This document shows positions 1 through 7,538 of a stretch of DNA of 37,881 nt, in pieces. The notes beneath the pieces were generated by a model, which saw nothing but the letters and a program-made list of their open reading frames with translations, searched no databases and was not told the origin of the DNA. The translations under genes were made by a program, and so were the position numbers. Origin of the DNA: a virus; the IMG/VR virus record IMGVR_UViG_3300050821_012732, positions 1 through 37,881 of that record. One strand, written 5' to 3'. Numbering within the stretch: the first letter of the stretch is position 1; every line of letters begins with the position of its first letter.

Positions 1-98
1 AGATCCTTAGATGGAGAGGAAAAAGGTTAGGCTGGGGTGTGGTCGCACTTGTCAAGAATAAGAAGATCATAGCTCGATACCCGGGGTCCTTAACATGA
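1..98 (+). CDS. 3' end of an unidentified upstream gene (partial)
   Basis: From base 3 an open frame runs from the left edge to a TGA at 96-98, giving about 31 C-terminal residues rich in Lys, Arg, Gly and hydrophobics (ILRWRGKRLGWG at the start). The stop overlaps the ATG of the next gene as ATGA, the tight coupling used throughout this operon, which is the main reason to believe it is real. The fragment is too short to assign a family. The alternative is that it is chance open frame. Confidence 0.45.
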   Translation, partial: ILRWRGKRLGWGVVALVKNKKIIARYPGSLT

Positions 99-340
99 CC
101 ATCTTCGTGTCGAAAGCCTACCATGAGCTACTCACAGGCGAAAGGCTCTTCGCGCCTGCAAGATACCCAATGGGCGTCTGCAGCGGCGACATGATCTGGT
201 TAGCTGACGGCCAGTGTTACTACCACATGACGTGGCCAGTAACCATCAATAACGAGGAAGAGTTCCTAGAATTCATGCGGGGGCTGAAACCAAATGGCAC
301 AGAACCAGAACCAGAACCAGAACCAGACGTTAAGCCTTAG
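95..340 (+). CDS. small hypothetical protein with Glu-Pro repeat tail
   Basis: This 81-residue protein is not recognised. Its N-terminal two thirds look globular (aromatic residues, GDMIWLADGQCYYHMTWPV), and the C-terminus is an EP dipeptide repeat (EPEPEPEPEP) just before the stop. The ATG overlaps the stop of the partial upstream gene as ATGA. The last 47 bases overlap the helicase start in another frame, and the hexanucleotide repeat there codes EP in this frame and QN in the helicase frame. Position upstream of replication genes suggests an early function, but nothing in the sequence defines it. Confidence 0.6.
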   Translation: MTIFVSKAYHELLTGERLFAPARYPMGVCSGDMIWLADGQCYYHMTWPVTINNEEEFLEFMRGLKPNGTEPEPEPEPDVKP

Positions 341-1853
341 AGCGTTCCAGGAAACTGAACTCCAACGATTCGGTTCCGCCAAGAAGTTTGGCATCGTGTG
401 GGACATGGGTCTCGGCAAGACCCCAGCGGCTGCAAGCCTCATCGGTAAGAACAAACTTCGCCGTGTGCTCATCATCTGTCCAGACAACGCGTTTGCCGTG
501 TGGTCTAAGATGGCCCCCGAATGGATCAGATCCTTCCGTCCCGAGGTAAACGTGAAAGTTTCCTTCGTACAAGGAGAACCTTGGAATCGCGACCTAGACT
601 GGAACGATCAAGGGTTCGTTGCGGACAACGAGCTGAAGATCCTCATCTGTACGCCCGACGTCTTCATCCGAGACTGGGGTAAGAACATTAAGGTTAAGTC
701 CAAGAAGTTCACTAAGTTCTTCCCCCGCAAGCAACACTACATACCTGACATGGTGATCTTCGACGAAGCTAAGCGGATGCGGAATCCGGAGTCCACCGCT
801 TTCAAGCTCGTCTCGCGCTACCTCACGTACTACAACGTACAGTGGTTCCTTCCTCTCACAGGAACTCCTGGGCATGAGCCGAAGCATTTCTGGACGATGT
901 TGAACTGCATCAACCCGAAATTGTTCGGCTCATACTGGCAGTTCCTGTATAAGTACCATGAAGTCGAACAGGGTTACTTCGGTCTCGAGGTTGGGGAGCC
1001 CAAGAACCTCGAACAATGGCACCAAGTTCTAGGTGCTCACTTTAGCGTGGTCAAGGAGGACGATCCGGGAATCTCGGATCAAAGGCCACCGATCACACGA
1101 GTACTACTACCAATCGAAATGGATCCGGACCAGAAAGCGCTCTATGATGATCTGTACAAGGAAATGCTACATTACGTTGAGCAGGATGACTCGGTCATCA
1201 TCGCGCAGAACACACTTACTCTTGCGACGCGACTCAGACAGTCTCTAATATGTCCGGCTATACTCTCGCCCGCCTTGGGAATAGGAGCAGCAATCAAGGA
1301 CTTCGTTAAGACCGTTGAGCCGGGCGAGCACGTAGTCATCTTCACACCGTTTACGAGCGCGATACCGTTCTTTTATCGGTATCTAGAATCTAAGGGGTTT
1401 GCTCATGTATATACGCTTCAGGGAGGTATGGGTACACAGGAGCGCGAGGTACGCCTCGAGGAGTTCCGAAAGAATTATGGTGTCATCATATGCTCCACAC
1501 TCTATGCACAGGCGTTCAGCTTGGAACCTGCGACGAGGTCGTTCGCCATTGGTTATGACTGGGATCCGGACAACAACCGTCAAGCTGAAAAGAGGTTACA
1601 TCGTCTTACCACGCAAAATCCAATAACCTCGTACTACTACACGATGCGTTCCACCTTCGACGAGCGTCTCTGTGAGATCCTGAACATCAAGCAGGAACAC
1701 GTTAACATGACGATTCCTAGGAATCTCAGAGAACTCCTTCGTGAGTCCGACCCCAAAGAGGACCCCGACGAGATTCAACGTAACCTTGTGCAAGAACGCA
1801 TTAACAGCGGTTATTACGACAAGGGGAGGGACCCTGATGACAAGTATGGCTGA
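294..1853 (+). CDS. SNF2-type superfamily 2 helicase/ATPase
   Basis: 519 residues with the superfamily 2 motif set in order: Walker A DMGLGKT at about residues 37-43, motif II DEAK at 157-160, a motif III-like LTGTP near 190, and motif VI QAEKRLHR at 430-437, close to the SNF2 form QxxxRxHR. Such proteins are ATP-driven DNA translocases or helicases; phage versions sit in replication-recombination operons as here. The ATG at 294 has only a weak G-rich stretch upstream and begins with a QN repeat, so translation may depend on coupling to the overlapping upstream gene. No nuclease domain is fused. The family assignment is firm; the exact role (replication helicase or branch remodelling) is inference. 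Confidence 0.88.
   Translation: MAQNQNQNQNQTLSLRAFQETELQRFGSAKKFGIVWDMGLGKTPAAASLIGKNKLRRVLIICPDNAFAVWSKMAPEWIRSFRPEVNVKVSFVQGEPWNRDLDWNDQGFVADNELKILICTPDVFIRDWGKNIKVKSKKFTKFFPRKQHYIPDMVIFDEAKRMRNPESTAFKLVSRYLTYYNVQWFLPLTGTPGHEPKHFWTMLNCINPKLFGSYWQFLYKYHEVEQGYFGLEVGEPKNLEQWHQVLGAHFSVVKEDDPGISDQRPPITRVLLPIEMDPDQKALYDDLYKEMLHYVEQDDSVIIAQNTLTLATRLRQSLICPAILSPALGIGAAIKDFVKTVEPGEHVVIFTPFTSAIPFFYRYLESKGFAHVYTLQGGMGTQEREVRLEEFRKNYGVIICSTLYAQAFSLEPATRSFAIGYDWDPDNNRQAEKRLHRLTTQNPITSYYYTMRSTFDERLCEILNIKQEHVNMTIPRNLRELLRESDPKEDPDEIQRNLVQERINSGYYDKGRDPDDKYG
301..326 (+). repeat. AGAACC hexanucleotide tandem repeat in two overlapping genes
   Basis: Four perfect AGAACC copies plus a partial copy lie inside the overlap of the 95-340 gene and the helicase. 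The unit is a multiple of three, so copy-number change keeps both frames: the upstream protein gains or loses Glu-Pro and the helicase gains or loses Asn-Gln. Confidence 0.9.
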
Positions 1854-1919
1854 CCAAAAAATAAATGAGGACCTACCATAAGATTCCCTATTGATTGACC
1901 TCTGAAAAAAATGTATAAT
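1854..1919 (+). promoter_or_regulatory. sigma70-like promoter P1 with upstream A-rich element
   Basis: A -35 TTGATT (1891-1896), 17-bp spacer and -10 TATAAT (1914-1919) stand in the gap before the nuclease gene. The 12-mer CCAAAAAATAAA begins 60 bases upstream of the -10 (1854), and CTGAAA is in the spacer (1902-1907). The same elements recur at identical spacing at 11491-11556, which makes chance unlikely. P1 would drive the recombination, queuosine-type modification and polymerase operon. Confidence 0.8.
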
Positions 1920-1950
1920 ATGGGATAACAAACACACAAGGCTCATACAC

Positions 1951-3195
1951 GTGGCCGATTCAGATACCTATATACCAGTCGATTACGGGGAGGATCTAAG
2001 TCTTGAAGAACTCAGAGCGCCGGGGGCACAAGCACAAGCTCGCGAAGGTTCCACCGCAGTCATTAGGACAAGCGATCGAATCGGCTTTAAACGTTGTAGG
2101 CGTAGTTGGGGATGGGCGTCCCATCTTCGTCAAAATCTTGGGGCTAGAGATGCGAGTAATCCGCTCTGGACAGGCACAGGAATACACTTTGCACTTGAGG
2201 ATTTCCACGGATACAACGTCTACGGAGGAGCAGTTCACGCCTTCGAAGCGTACTGCGAAGCGGCAAAAAGGATTCAAGGTGCCCCAGCGGCGCTACCCGA
2301 GCTACGAGAACTCGGACGAGGAATGATGGAGTACTATACCGAGTACTGGCTCAAGGAACGCAATCCACTGAAGACGCTATGGGTCGATGGAGTACCGCAA
2401 GTCGAGGTGCGAGCCCTCCTAGAAGTGCCCTTCAAGCCTAGGGATTTCTACCCGGACTCTCCTTACGACAAGGTTCTGTACTCGGTGACGATTGATCGTG
2501 TCGTGGAGGACGAGGATGGGCAGCTATGGCTCGTGGATTATAAAACGGCTAAACAGTTTCAGGTCATGCACTTCTCGATTGATCCCCAAGTGGGGGCGTA
2601 CTACTGGGTGGGAAACCACATTTACCCCGGAAGGAAGATTGCTGGCTTTATCTACCAACAGCACCGTAAGGATCTGGCTCATCCCCCCAAGCTCACTGCA
2701 GCTGGCCGGATCTCAACTGATTCTAGGCAGCTCACAAGTCACGCCCTCTATCGCCAAGCAATCGTGTCCATCTACGGAAGCGACGCCAACAAGTGGCCCA
2801 CAGACAACCTAAGGCTCCTCAATGAGATAGCGGAACAAGAGACACCCGACTCGGATCGCTTCGTGCGAAGGGACAGAATCTACCGTAACGAGTACTCCTT
2901 TGAGAGCGAGGGGGCAAAGATCCTTATGGAACTCGAGGACATGCTTAACCCTCGTCTCCCACTGTATCCGAATCCTACGAGGGATTGTGCTAACATGTGC
3001 TCCTTCTTGCACGCGTGCCAGTCCATCGATGACGGCTCTGACTGGAAATACGAACTCAACCTCAGCCATCAACCAAAAGAGAAGGAACAAGACTCTTGGC
3101 GACAATTTCTCCCACAGCCAGACCTACTCACATCGGAGCGTCAGCGTCAGCGGGCGTTCCACCAGCTCCAGAACCCGCAAGTGGTCCAAAAATAG
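1951..3195 (+). CDS. Cas4/RecB-like PD-(D/E)XK nuclease with predicted 4Fe-4S cluster
   Basis: 414 residues starting at GTG, nine bases after AAGG. The nuclease core shows D182 followed by D196-Y-K198 (TIDR ... VDYKT), the DxK signature of the PD-(D/E)XK fold. One cysteine near the N-terminus (C49 in RCRRSW) and three near the C-terminus (C346, C350, C356) match the four-cysteine iron-sulphur arrangement of Cas4 and AddB-type nucleases. These enzymes resect DNA ends to make single strands for recombination. It is followed directly by a RecA-fold ATPase and a DUF669-like protein, a recurrent phage recombination module. There is no sign of CRISPR in the window, so a recombination role is preferred over a spacer-acquisition role. 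Confidence 0.85.
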   Translation: MADSDTYIPVDYGEDLSLEELRAPGAQAQAREGSTAVIRTSDRIGFKRCRRSWGWASHLRQNLGARDASNPLWTGTGIHFALEDFHGYNVYGGAVHAFEAYCEAAKRIQGAPAALPELRELGRGMMEYYTEYWLKERNPLKTLWVDGVPQVEVRALLEVPFKPRDFYPDSPYDKVLYSVTIDRVVEDEDGQLWLVDYKTAKQFQVMHFSIDPQVGAYYWVGNHIYPGRKIAGFIYQQHRKDLAHPPKLTAAGRISTDSRQLTSHALYRQAIVSIYGSDANKWPTDNLRLLNEIAEQETPDSDRFVRRDRIYRNEYSFESEGAKILMELEDMLNPRLPLYPNPTRDCANMCSFLHACQSIDDGSDWKYELNLSHQPKEKEQDSWRQFLPQPDLLTSERQRQRAFHQLQNPQVVQK

Positions 3196-4127
3196 CACCA
3201 CCCTCGGCGCCAACGACATCCGAGATCCCTGCGGCGCCCAAGCTGGAGATCCCTAGGGCTGTTACAGCTGCAGCCACTGCACCTCCGTTTCGCATGAGCC
3301 CCAGGAGATCCTTCTCCGACCGGTATTTGAAGATGCTCGTGTATGGGGCACATGGCCATGGAAAATCAACTCTGGCAGGGTCGTCCGTCGATGTCGAATC
3401 CATGCGTGACATTCTCGTCATTGATGCCGAGTCGGGGGACTTGGTGCTCGAGGACAACCTTCGAGTCATTCTTGGTGACGAGATCGAACACGTACGAGTT
3501 ACGAATTTCCTACAGGTTGCTCGCGTTCAGGAATTCCTTAAGTCTCATTGCATACGTCGAGAGGCTAACGACATAGAGGGCATGCGCAAAGTGGAAGCCA
3601 TGCTGAAAGGAGTGGAGCCCAACGACATTAAGCAACCCAAGCTGTTTCGAACGGTGATCATCGATTCCCTATCGGAGGTCGAAGCGTACTGCATGTATGG
3701 CCTCCTGAAGGTGGACGAGGGCACTATTCTCACAGGCTCCGCTGACGAGATTGACGTAGCTCGCTTCGACGAGTTCCGTAAAGCCAACATGATGATCCAG
3801 ACCCTGGTTAGAGCATTCAGGGATCTGCCGATGCACGTCATCTTCGTATGTGCCGATCAGTATACACAGGACGAGATGAAGCGGTTCCACTATGGACCTC
3901 GCATGACGGGGAAACTATCCACACAAATTCAGGGCTTCGTGGACATCGTAGGGTTCTTGCGTGCCGGTGCAGCGGAAGCTAGTGGGCAGGCCCCGCGACG
4001 CCTCTTCGTGCAGCCAATCGAGCGCTTCGATGCCAAATGTAGGCGAGCCAGTTTCCGAGAACCTTACTTCGACGACCCTACAATGCTGACGATTATGAAG
4101 GCCCTCAAGCTGGACAAGCTACCGTGA
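3096..4127 (+). CDS. RecA-fold recombination ATPase (Sak4-like)
   Basis: 343 residues from a TTG start with AAGGA nine bases upstream. Walker A GAHGHGKST is at residues 84-92 and a Walker B strand VIID ends at D190. Small RecA-fold ATPases of this type (Sak4/AAA_24 group) act as single-strand annealing or recombinase proteins in phages and usually neighbour a DUF669-like single-strand-binding protein, as here. The first 66 residues are rich in Pro and Ala and look disordered; they lie over the last 100 bases of the upstream nuclease gene in another frame. The ATG at 3294 (residue 67) is an alternative start but has no visible ribosome site. Confidence 0.82.
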   Translation: MATISPTARPTHIGASASAGVPPAPEPASGPKIAPPSAPTTSEIPAAPKLEIPRAVTAAATAPPFRMSPRRSFSDRYLKMLVYGAHGHGKSTLAGSSVDVESMRDILVIDAESGDLVLEDNLRVILGDEIEHVRVTNFLQVARVQEFLKSHCIRREANDIEGMRKVEAMLKGVEPNDIKQPKLFRTVIIDSLSEVEAYCMYGLLKVDEGTILTGSADEIDVARFDEFRKANMMIQTLVRAFRDLPMHVIFVCADQYTQDEMKRFHYGPRMTGKLSTQIQGFVDIVGFLRAGAAEASGQAPRRLFVQPIERFDAKCRRASFREPYFDDPTMLTIMKALKLDKLP

Positions 4128-4339
4128 GACCCGCCCCAACTCTGAACTCTAAGCTCCATTATCGGACCGCTATCACAATGCTCAGCGAAGATGCACTCTG
4201 GCTCAGAACAACCTATGCAGAAGGGTGGACTGGAAAGGTGCGTAGCATCATCCACGAGCACGTAAAGAACGCAAAGGAGCAACCGCAGCAACACCCACTT
4301 CGGCTGCAAAAGAATCATGGGCGCTTAAAGCAAGACTAA
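4124..4339 (+). CDS. small hypothetical protein
   Basis: 71 residues from GTG, whose GTGA overlaps the stop of the ATPase gene. Residues from about 19 onward (LSEDALWLRTTYAEGWTGKV) look helical and compact, and the C-terminus is rich in Gln, His and Lys. No family is recognised. The stop-start overlap and position in a packed operon support a real gene; an internal ATG at 4178 would give a shorter form. Confidence 0.5.
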   Translation: MRPAPTLNSKLHYRTAITMLSEDALWLRTTYAEGWTGKVRSIIHEHVKNAKEQPQQHPLRLQKNHGRLKQD

Positions 4340-4376
4340 GGCTGGCTCCCTGATCGGCATGCGAACGGTCGCCGCA

Positions 4377-4389
4377 TGTGTCTGACACA
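4377..4389. promoter_or_regulatory. 13-bp palindrome TGTGTCTGACACA, possible operator
   Basis: A perfect 6+1+6 inverted repeat lies 19 bases upstream of the DUF669-like gene, in the 68-base gap after the small protein gene. A few bases upstream, CATGCG and CGCATG form another short inverted pair. It could bind a dimeric regulator such as the HTH protein encoded at 4960, or form a weak RNA hairpin. No second copy was noticed. Confidence 0.35.
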
Positions 4390-4407
4390 GACCGAAGGAG
4401 AGATCAT

Positions 4408-4908
4408 ATGCCTGCAGAAAAGAAACCATACGAAGTCGACGACGACGCCTTCAACGCAGCCATCTTCGAGGATGGAGGCAACCTCGTCGTCGACCTGGGA
4501 GGGATCCAGGAAGCTAAGTTCGAGGTAATCCCCAAGGGTATCTACACTGGAGAGATCGACTCTTGCGAGTATGGCCTCTCGAATAACTCGAACGCACCGA
4601 TGTTCACGTTGCAACTCGTGATCACGGAAGGGCAGTACACAGGACGGAAGTTGTACACCTACATTTCCTTCTCGCAGAAAGCCTTACCCTTCTCCAAAGC
4701 GACCTTGAACCGTATCGCGCCAGAACTGCTGCAGAGCCCCTTCATTCCGCAAAAGATCGCGGACGAGGGGCTCCTCTTGGGACGACCCGTTCGTATGCGG
4801 GTCTCGATCGATGACTACCAGGGCGAGCCGCGCTCTCGTGTTGGGCAACTCATGGGCGCAGCTACTGGCGATCAGGTGAACAAGGCGGCGGGCGGGAAGT
4901 TCTTCTGA
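4408..4908 (+). CDS. DUF669-like single-stranded DNA-binding protein
   Basis: 166 residues; the ATG at 4408 follows AAGGAGAG at good spacing. The protein has an acidic N-terminus, a central beta-rich core (KFEVIPKGIYTGEI, followed by MFTLQLVI and RKLYTYISF) and a C-terminus ending in Gly-Gly-Lys-Phe-Phe. This layout fits the DUF669 family of phage proteins that bind single-stranded DNA beside Sak4-like ATPases. The terminal aromatic pair could serve as a partner-binding tip, as in other SSBs, but this is inference. An in-frame GTG at 4378 lies inside the palindrome and lacks a ribosome site. Confidence 0.7.
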   Translation: MPAEKKPYEVDDDAFNAAIFEDGGNLVVDLGGIQEAKFEVIPKGIYTGEIDSCEYGLSNNSNAPMFTLQLVITEGQYTGRKLYTYISFSQKALPFSKATLNRIAPELLQSPFIPQKIADEGLLLGRPVRMRVSIDDYQGEPRSRVGQLMGAATGDQVNKAAGGKFF

Positions 4909-4910
4909 AA

Positions 4911-4937
4911 CCGTAACTCGCCGTAACTTTAGTAACT
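4911..4937. promoter_or_regulatory. three direct GTAACT repeats at helical spacing
   Basis: CCGTAACT at 4911 and again at 4921, then GTAACT at 4932, place three equal hexamers about one helical turn apart just upstream of the HTH gene. Such phased repeats are typical of operator or iteron sites. The obvious candidate ligand is the adjacent HTH protein acting on its own gene; this is untested. Confidence 0.45.
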
Positions 4938-4959
4938 ACTCTATAAGCACGAGGACTTA

Positions 4960-5337
4960 ATGACCCAATCGCCTCTAGGACCGAAAGGTACACCGCTTGG
5001 ACAAGTGGTGCAGGGACCAGATCAACAGACAACTCTGGTCGAAGCTGCGAAGGAGCGCGGTTGGGTCACGCTTCGTCAGTTCACAGAGGTAGCAGACATT
5101 ACATACATGACCGCTCTTCGTTGGTGCAAGCTGGGCATGATCAACTACGTACAGGTTGGCGGTCAGCGACGCATCTACGAAGAGGAGCTTGCTAGATTCC
5201 TAGCGTACGGAACGCTGCCAGCGGATCCCAAAGCATTCGCCGAAGAGAAACAGCGCCGGCTGGTATACAAAGAGAATGCCGCCAACCGTAGGGCTTCGGA
5301 CTTCAAAGTCAAAGGTGGCAAGTACCCCACATCATAA
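4960..5337 (+). CDS. MerR/excisionase-like helix-turn-helix protein
   Basis: 125 residues, ATG preceded by GAGGA. Residues about 35-85 carry a winged HTH of the excisionase/MerR (HTH_17) kind: TLRQFTEVADITYMTALRW is the helix-turn-helix, followed by a wing with GGQRRIYEEELARFL. The N-terminus is a flexible Gly/Pro/Gln segment and the C-terminus is basic. No integrase was found, so a transcriptional or DNA-organising role is more likely than excision. The gene is 16 bases upstream of queC and directly downstream of phased GTAACT repeats, which suggests autoregulation and perhaps control of the modification genes. Confidence 0.75.
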   Translation: MTQSPLGPKGTPLGQVVQGPDQQTTLVEAAKERGWVTLRQFTEVADITYMTALRWCKLGMINYVQVGGQRRIYEEELARFLAYGTLPADPKAFAEEKQRRLVYKENAANRRASDFKVKGGKYPTS

Positions 5338-5353
5338 GCACAGGAGATCAAAC

Positions 5354-6160
5354 ATGACTCAGATCGAACGGAAAGCCTTTTGCCTACTGTCTGGAGGCAT
5401 CGACTCTACGACTTGCCTACACAAAGCCATCTTCGACTTCAGCGAGGATACCCACGAAGACACTGTGAAGCGAATCGACTTCAATCAGGATTGTTACATC
5501 GCTAGACACCCTAACGATCCTATTCCGTGGGTTGAGGCGATCTCGGTCAACTACGGCCAGCGCCACATCAAGGAAGCCGAATACGCTAGGATGACCTGTG
5601 AAATGCTCGGCATCAAGCACCACGTGCTTAACCTTAGCAACCTCCTAAAAGGAGGGAACACGATGCTCACGAACCCAGACATCGAGATCCCCAATGTCGA
5701 TTATGCGAACCTACCGCACGGCGTCAGTCCTACGTACGTACCATTTAGAAATGGTACGCTACTCTCCGTCATTACAGCGTACGCACAAAAGTGGATCAAT
5801 GCGTCTCCCGACACCCGACAAGCTGGTGTCTACTTTGGAGCGCATTCTGAGGACGCAGCAAATTGGGCTTATCCTGACTGTACACCCGAATTCATCGGAT
5901 CTATGGCGAATGCCATACACGTTGGCACCTACTTCAAGGTGCGCTTGTATACTCCGCTACAGTGGCTCGTTAAGCACGAAATTATTACGCTGGGGGAATC
6001 TCTCGGAGTCAACTGGTATAGCACTTGGTCGTGCTACGCGGGAAACGAGATCCATTGTGGAACCTGCCCAACTTGCAGATCGCGTAGGCAAGGCTTCATC
6101 GCGGCGGACGTCCCAGACCCGACCGTGTACGCAAACCCCCTCGAGCTCCTGAGGGCTTAG
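5354..6160 (+). CDS. queC: QueC, 7-cyano-7-deazaguanine (preQ0) synthase
   Basis: 268 residues from the ATG at 5354, which follows AGGAG. QueC uses ATP and ammonia to turn 7-carboxy-7-deazaguanine into preQ0. The PP-loop SGGIDS is at residues 13-18, NYGQRH and VPFRNGT follow, and the zinc site is C227, C235, C238, C241. All expected motifs are present, so the enzyme should be active. Compared with E. coli QueC there are about 25 extra residues between the PP-loop and YGQRH (acidic, with a DFNQDCYIARH stretch). It is first of the queC-queD-queE cluster that ends in a DpdA-like gene, so its product is expected to be used for DNA rather than tRNA. Confidence 0.95.
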   Translation: MTQIERKAFCLLSGGIDSTTCLHKAIFDFSEDTHEDTVKRIDFNQDCYIARHPNDPIPWVEAISVNYGQRHIKEAEYARMTCEMLGIKHHVLNLSNLLKGGNTMLTNPDIEIPNVDYANLPHGVSPTYVPFRNGTLLSVITAYAQKWINASPDTRQAGVYFGAHSEDAANWAYPDCTPEFIGSMANAIHVGTYFKVRLYTPLQWLVKHEIITLGESLGVNWYSTWSCYAGNEIHCGTCPTCRSRRQGFIAADVPDPTVYANPLELLRA

Positions 6161-6277
6161 CAGAACCACATGGAACCAGACTCACCAGTCGTACGCAACG
6201 ACCCTCGCCTATGCATAGGTCCTAACGCACCCAAAAGAGGGTACCTCACGATCCACGAGGAGGAATCGAGGAAGCCA

Positions 6278-6739
6278 ATGACTAAGGTTTGTGCGGAGCG
6301 CTATCACGACATCTCGTGCGGCCACAGAGTTGTAGGGCACGAGGGGAAGTGTCAACATTTGCATGGCCACAACTATCGCATCACCTTCTCATGCGAGTCG
6401 GAGAGCGGTACCGACGACATCGGACGAGTAATCGATTTCGGCGTTATCAAGAGCACTCTGTGCGAATGGCTCGAGAAGAAGTGGGACCACAAGATGCTGC
6501 TGTGGGCCGAGGATCCCCTCATCGCGGGCGTCAAATACATCGACCCACTAGGAGTCGTTGCTATCCCGTTCAATCCGACTGCAGAGAATCTTGGGATCTA
6601 TCTACTCCACCTTGGGCCGAACATCCTCGGACCCGAGAACGAGCACATCCGACTCGTTAAGGTGAAGGTCGAAGAGACTCGTAAATGCTCTGCAGTCGTA
6701 GAGATAGTGCCGATAATGCCAAAGCCGGAGACCCCATGA
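6278..6739 (+). CDS. queD: QueD, 6-carboxy-tetrahydropterin synthase
   Basis: 153 residues. QueD converts dihydroneopterin triphosphate, the FolE product, to 6-carboxy-5,6,7,8-tetrahydropterin. Zinc ligands H16, H29 and H31 and catalytic C25 sit in CGHRVVGH ... CQHLHGHNY; PTAENL and VKVEET are the usual later motifs. The ATG at 6278 has GAGGA just upstream; an in-frame ATG at 6170 would add 36 residues but lacks a ribosome site and homologous sequence. The 117 bases between queC and this start hold no other convincing gene. The stop overlaps the queE start as ATGA. Confidence 0.93.
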   Translation: MTKVCAERYHDISCGHRVVGHEGKCQHLHGHNYRITFSCESESGTDDIGRVIDFGVIKSTLCEWLEKKWDHKMLLWAEDPLIAGVKYIDPLGVVAIPFNPTAENLGIYLLHLGPNILGPENEHIRLVKVKVEETRKCSAVVEIVPIMPKPETP

Positions 6740-7533
6740 CTAAGGACATAGTACTCAAGAAGATCCCGCTCGTGGAGCTCTTTGGTCCAACGGTGCAAGG
6801 CGAGGGCGCGGTCATCGGGGCGCCCACCTATTTTCTGCGGTTCGGATTGTGTGACTACGACTGCAAGCTGTGTGACTCTCGGCACGCAGTTGAGCCAGAG
6901 CAAGTTAGAGCCAACGCAGAATGGATTACGCAGACTGTGATCCACAACCAACTGGTAACGTATCGTTCGATTAACCATCCTACGTCCTGCAGGACTGTAA
7001 CCTTCTCAGGGGGGAATCCTTGCATCCACGATCTCTCAGTGCTCGTACACACGCTGAAAGACTCCGGCTGGAAGATCCATGTTGAGACACAGGGAACGTT
7101 TCACCCAGACTGGCTATTCGAATGCGACTCGGTTACATGCTCCCCGAAAGCGCCTGGTATCGGGGAGAAGTTTGACCCTAAGGCCTTCGAAGAGTTCATG
7201 GCAGCATTCGATGGCTCGATGAACTATGAAGGGCTAAGTCTGAAGATCGTCGTGTTCGACCTACCCGACCTCGAGTTCGCAGGCAACTTAGCCTTCTGGT
7301 GTGCGAACCATAACTTCCCTCTGGAGCAGTTTTACCTTTCTCAAGGCAATCCTTATCCTCCAGGCATCGCAACATACAGGCAAGACGACGGAAGTCCCAA
7401 CACGATACGAAACCTCCTCGTGACCCAATACCTCGCGCTATTCGATCAGATCCAAAAGAGCCCTCTACTATCGAGCGTCAAGTTCCTGCCCCAGCTACAC
7501 GTATGGCTGCACGGGAACAAACAAGGAGTATGA
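6736..7533 (+). CDS. queE: QueE, 7-carboxy-7-deazaguanine synthase (radical SAM)
   Basis: 265 residues; ATG overlaps the queD stop. QueE is a radical S-adenosylmethionine enzyme that contracts the pterin ring of the QueD product to 7-carboxy-7-deazaguanine. The 4Fe-4S ligands are C39, C43 and C46 (CDYDCKLC). The substrate loop VQGEG at 20-24, SGGNPC and VETQGT are the other family motifs. At 265 residues it is slightly longer than many bacterial QueE proteins. The set of motifs is complete, so activity is expected. Confidence 0.95.
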   Translation: MTKDIVLKKIPLVELFGPTVQGEGAVIGAPTYFLRFGLCDYDCKLCDSRHAVEPEQVRANAEWITQTVIHNQLVTYRSINHPTSCRTVTFSGGNPCIHDLSVLVHTLKDSGWKIHVETQGTFHPDWLFECDSVTCSPKAPGIGEKFDPKAFEEFMAAFDGSMNYEGLSLKIVVFDLPDLEFAGNLAFWCANHNFPLEQFYLSQGNPYPPGIATYRQDDGSPNTIRNLLVTQYLALFDQIQKSPLLSSVKFLPQLHVWLHGNKQGV

Positions 7534-7538
7534 GAGTC

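Noticed and set aside
1895-1919. TTGACC as the -35 of the first promoter
   Set aside because: It matches the consensus better than TTGATT but leaves only 13 bases to TATAAT; TTGATT gives 17 and matches the offset of the second promoter.
1951-3195. CRISPR adaptation role for the Cas4-like nuclease
   Set aside because: No repeat-spacer array and no cas1 or cas2 in the window; the neighbours are recombination proteins.
4960-5337. Excisionase of an integrated prophage
   Set aside because: The HTH resembles excisionases, but no integrase or attachment site was found and the gene is inside the replication operon.
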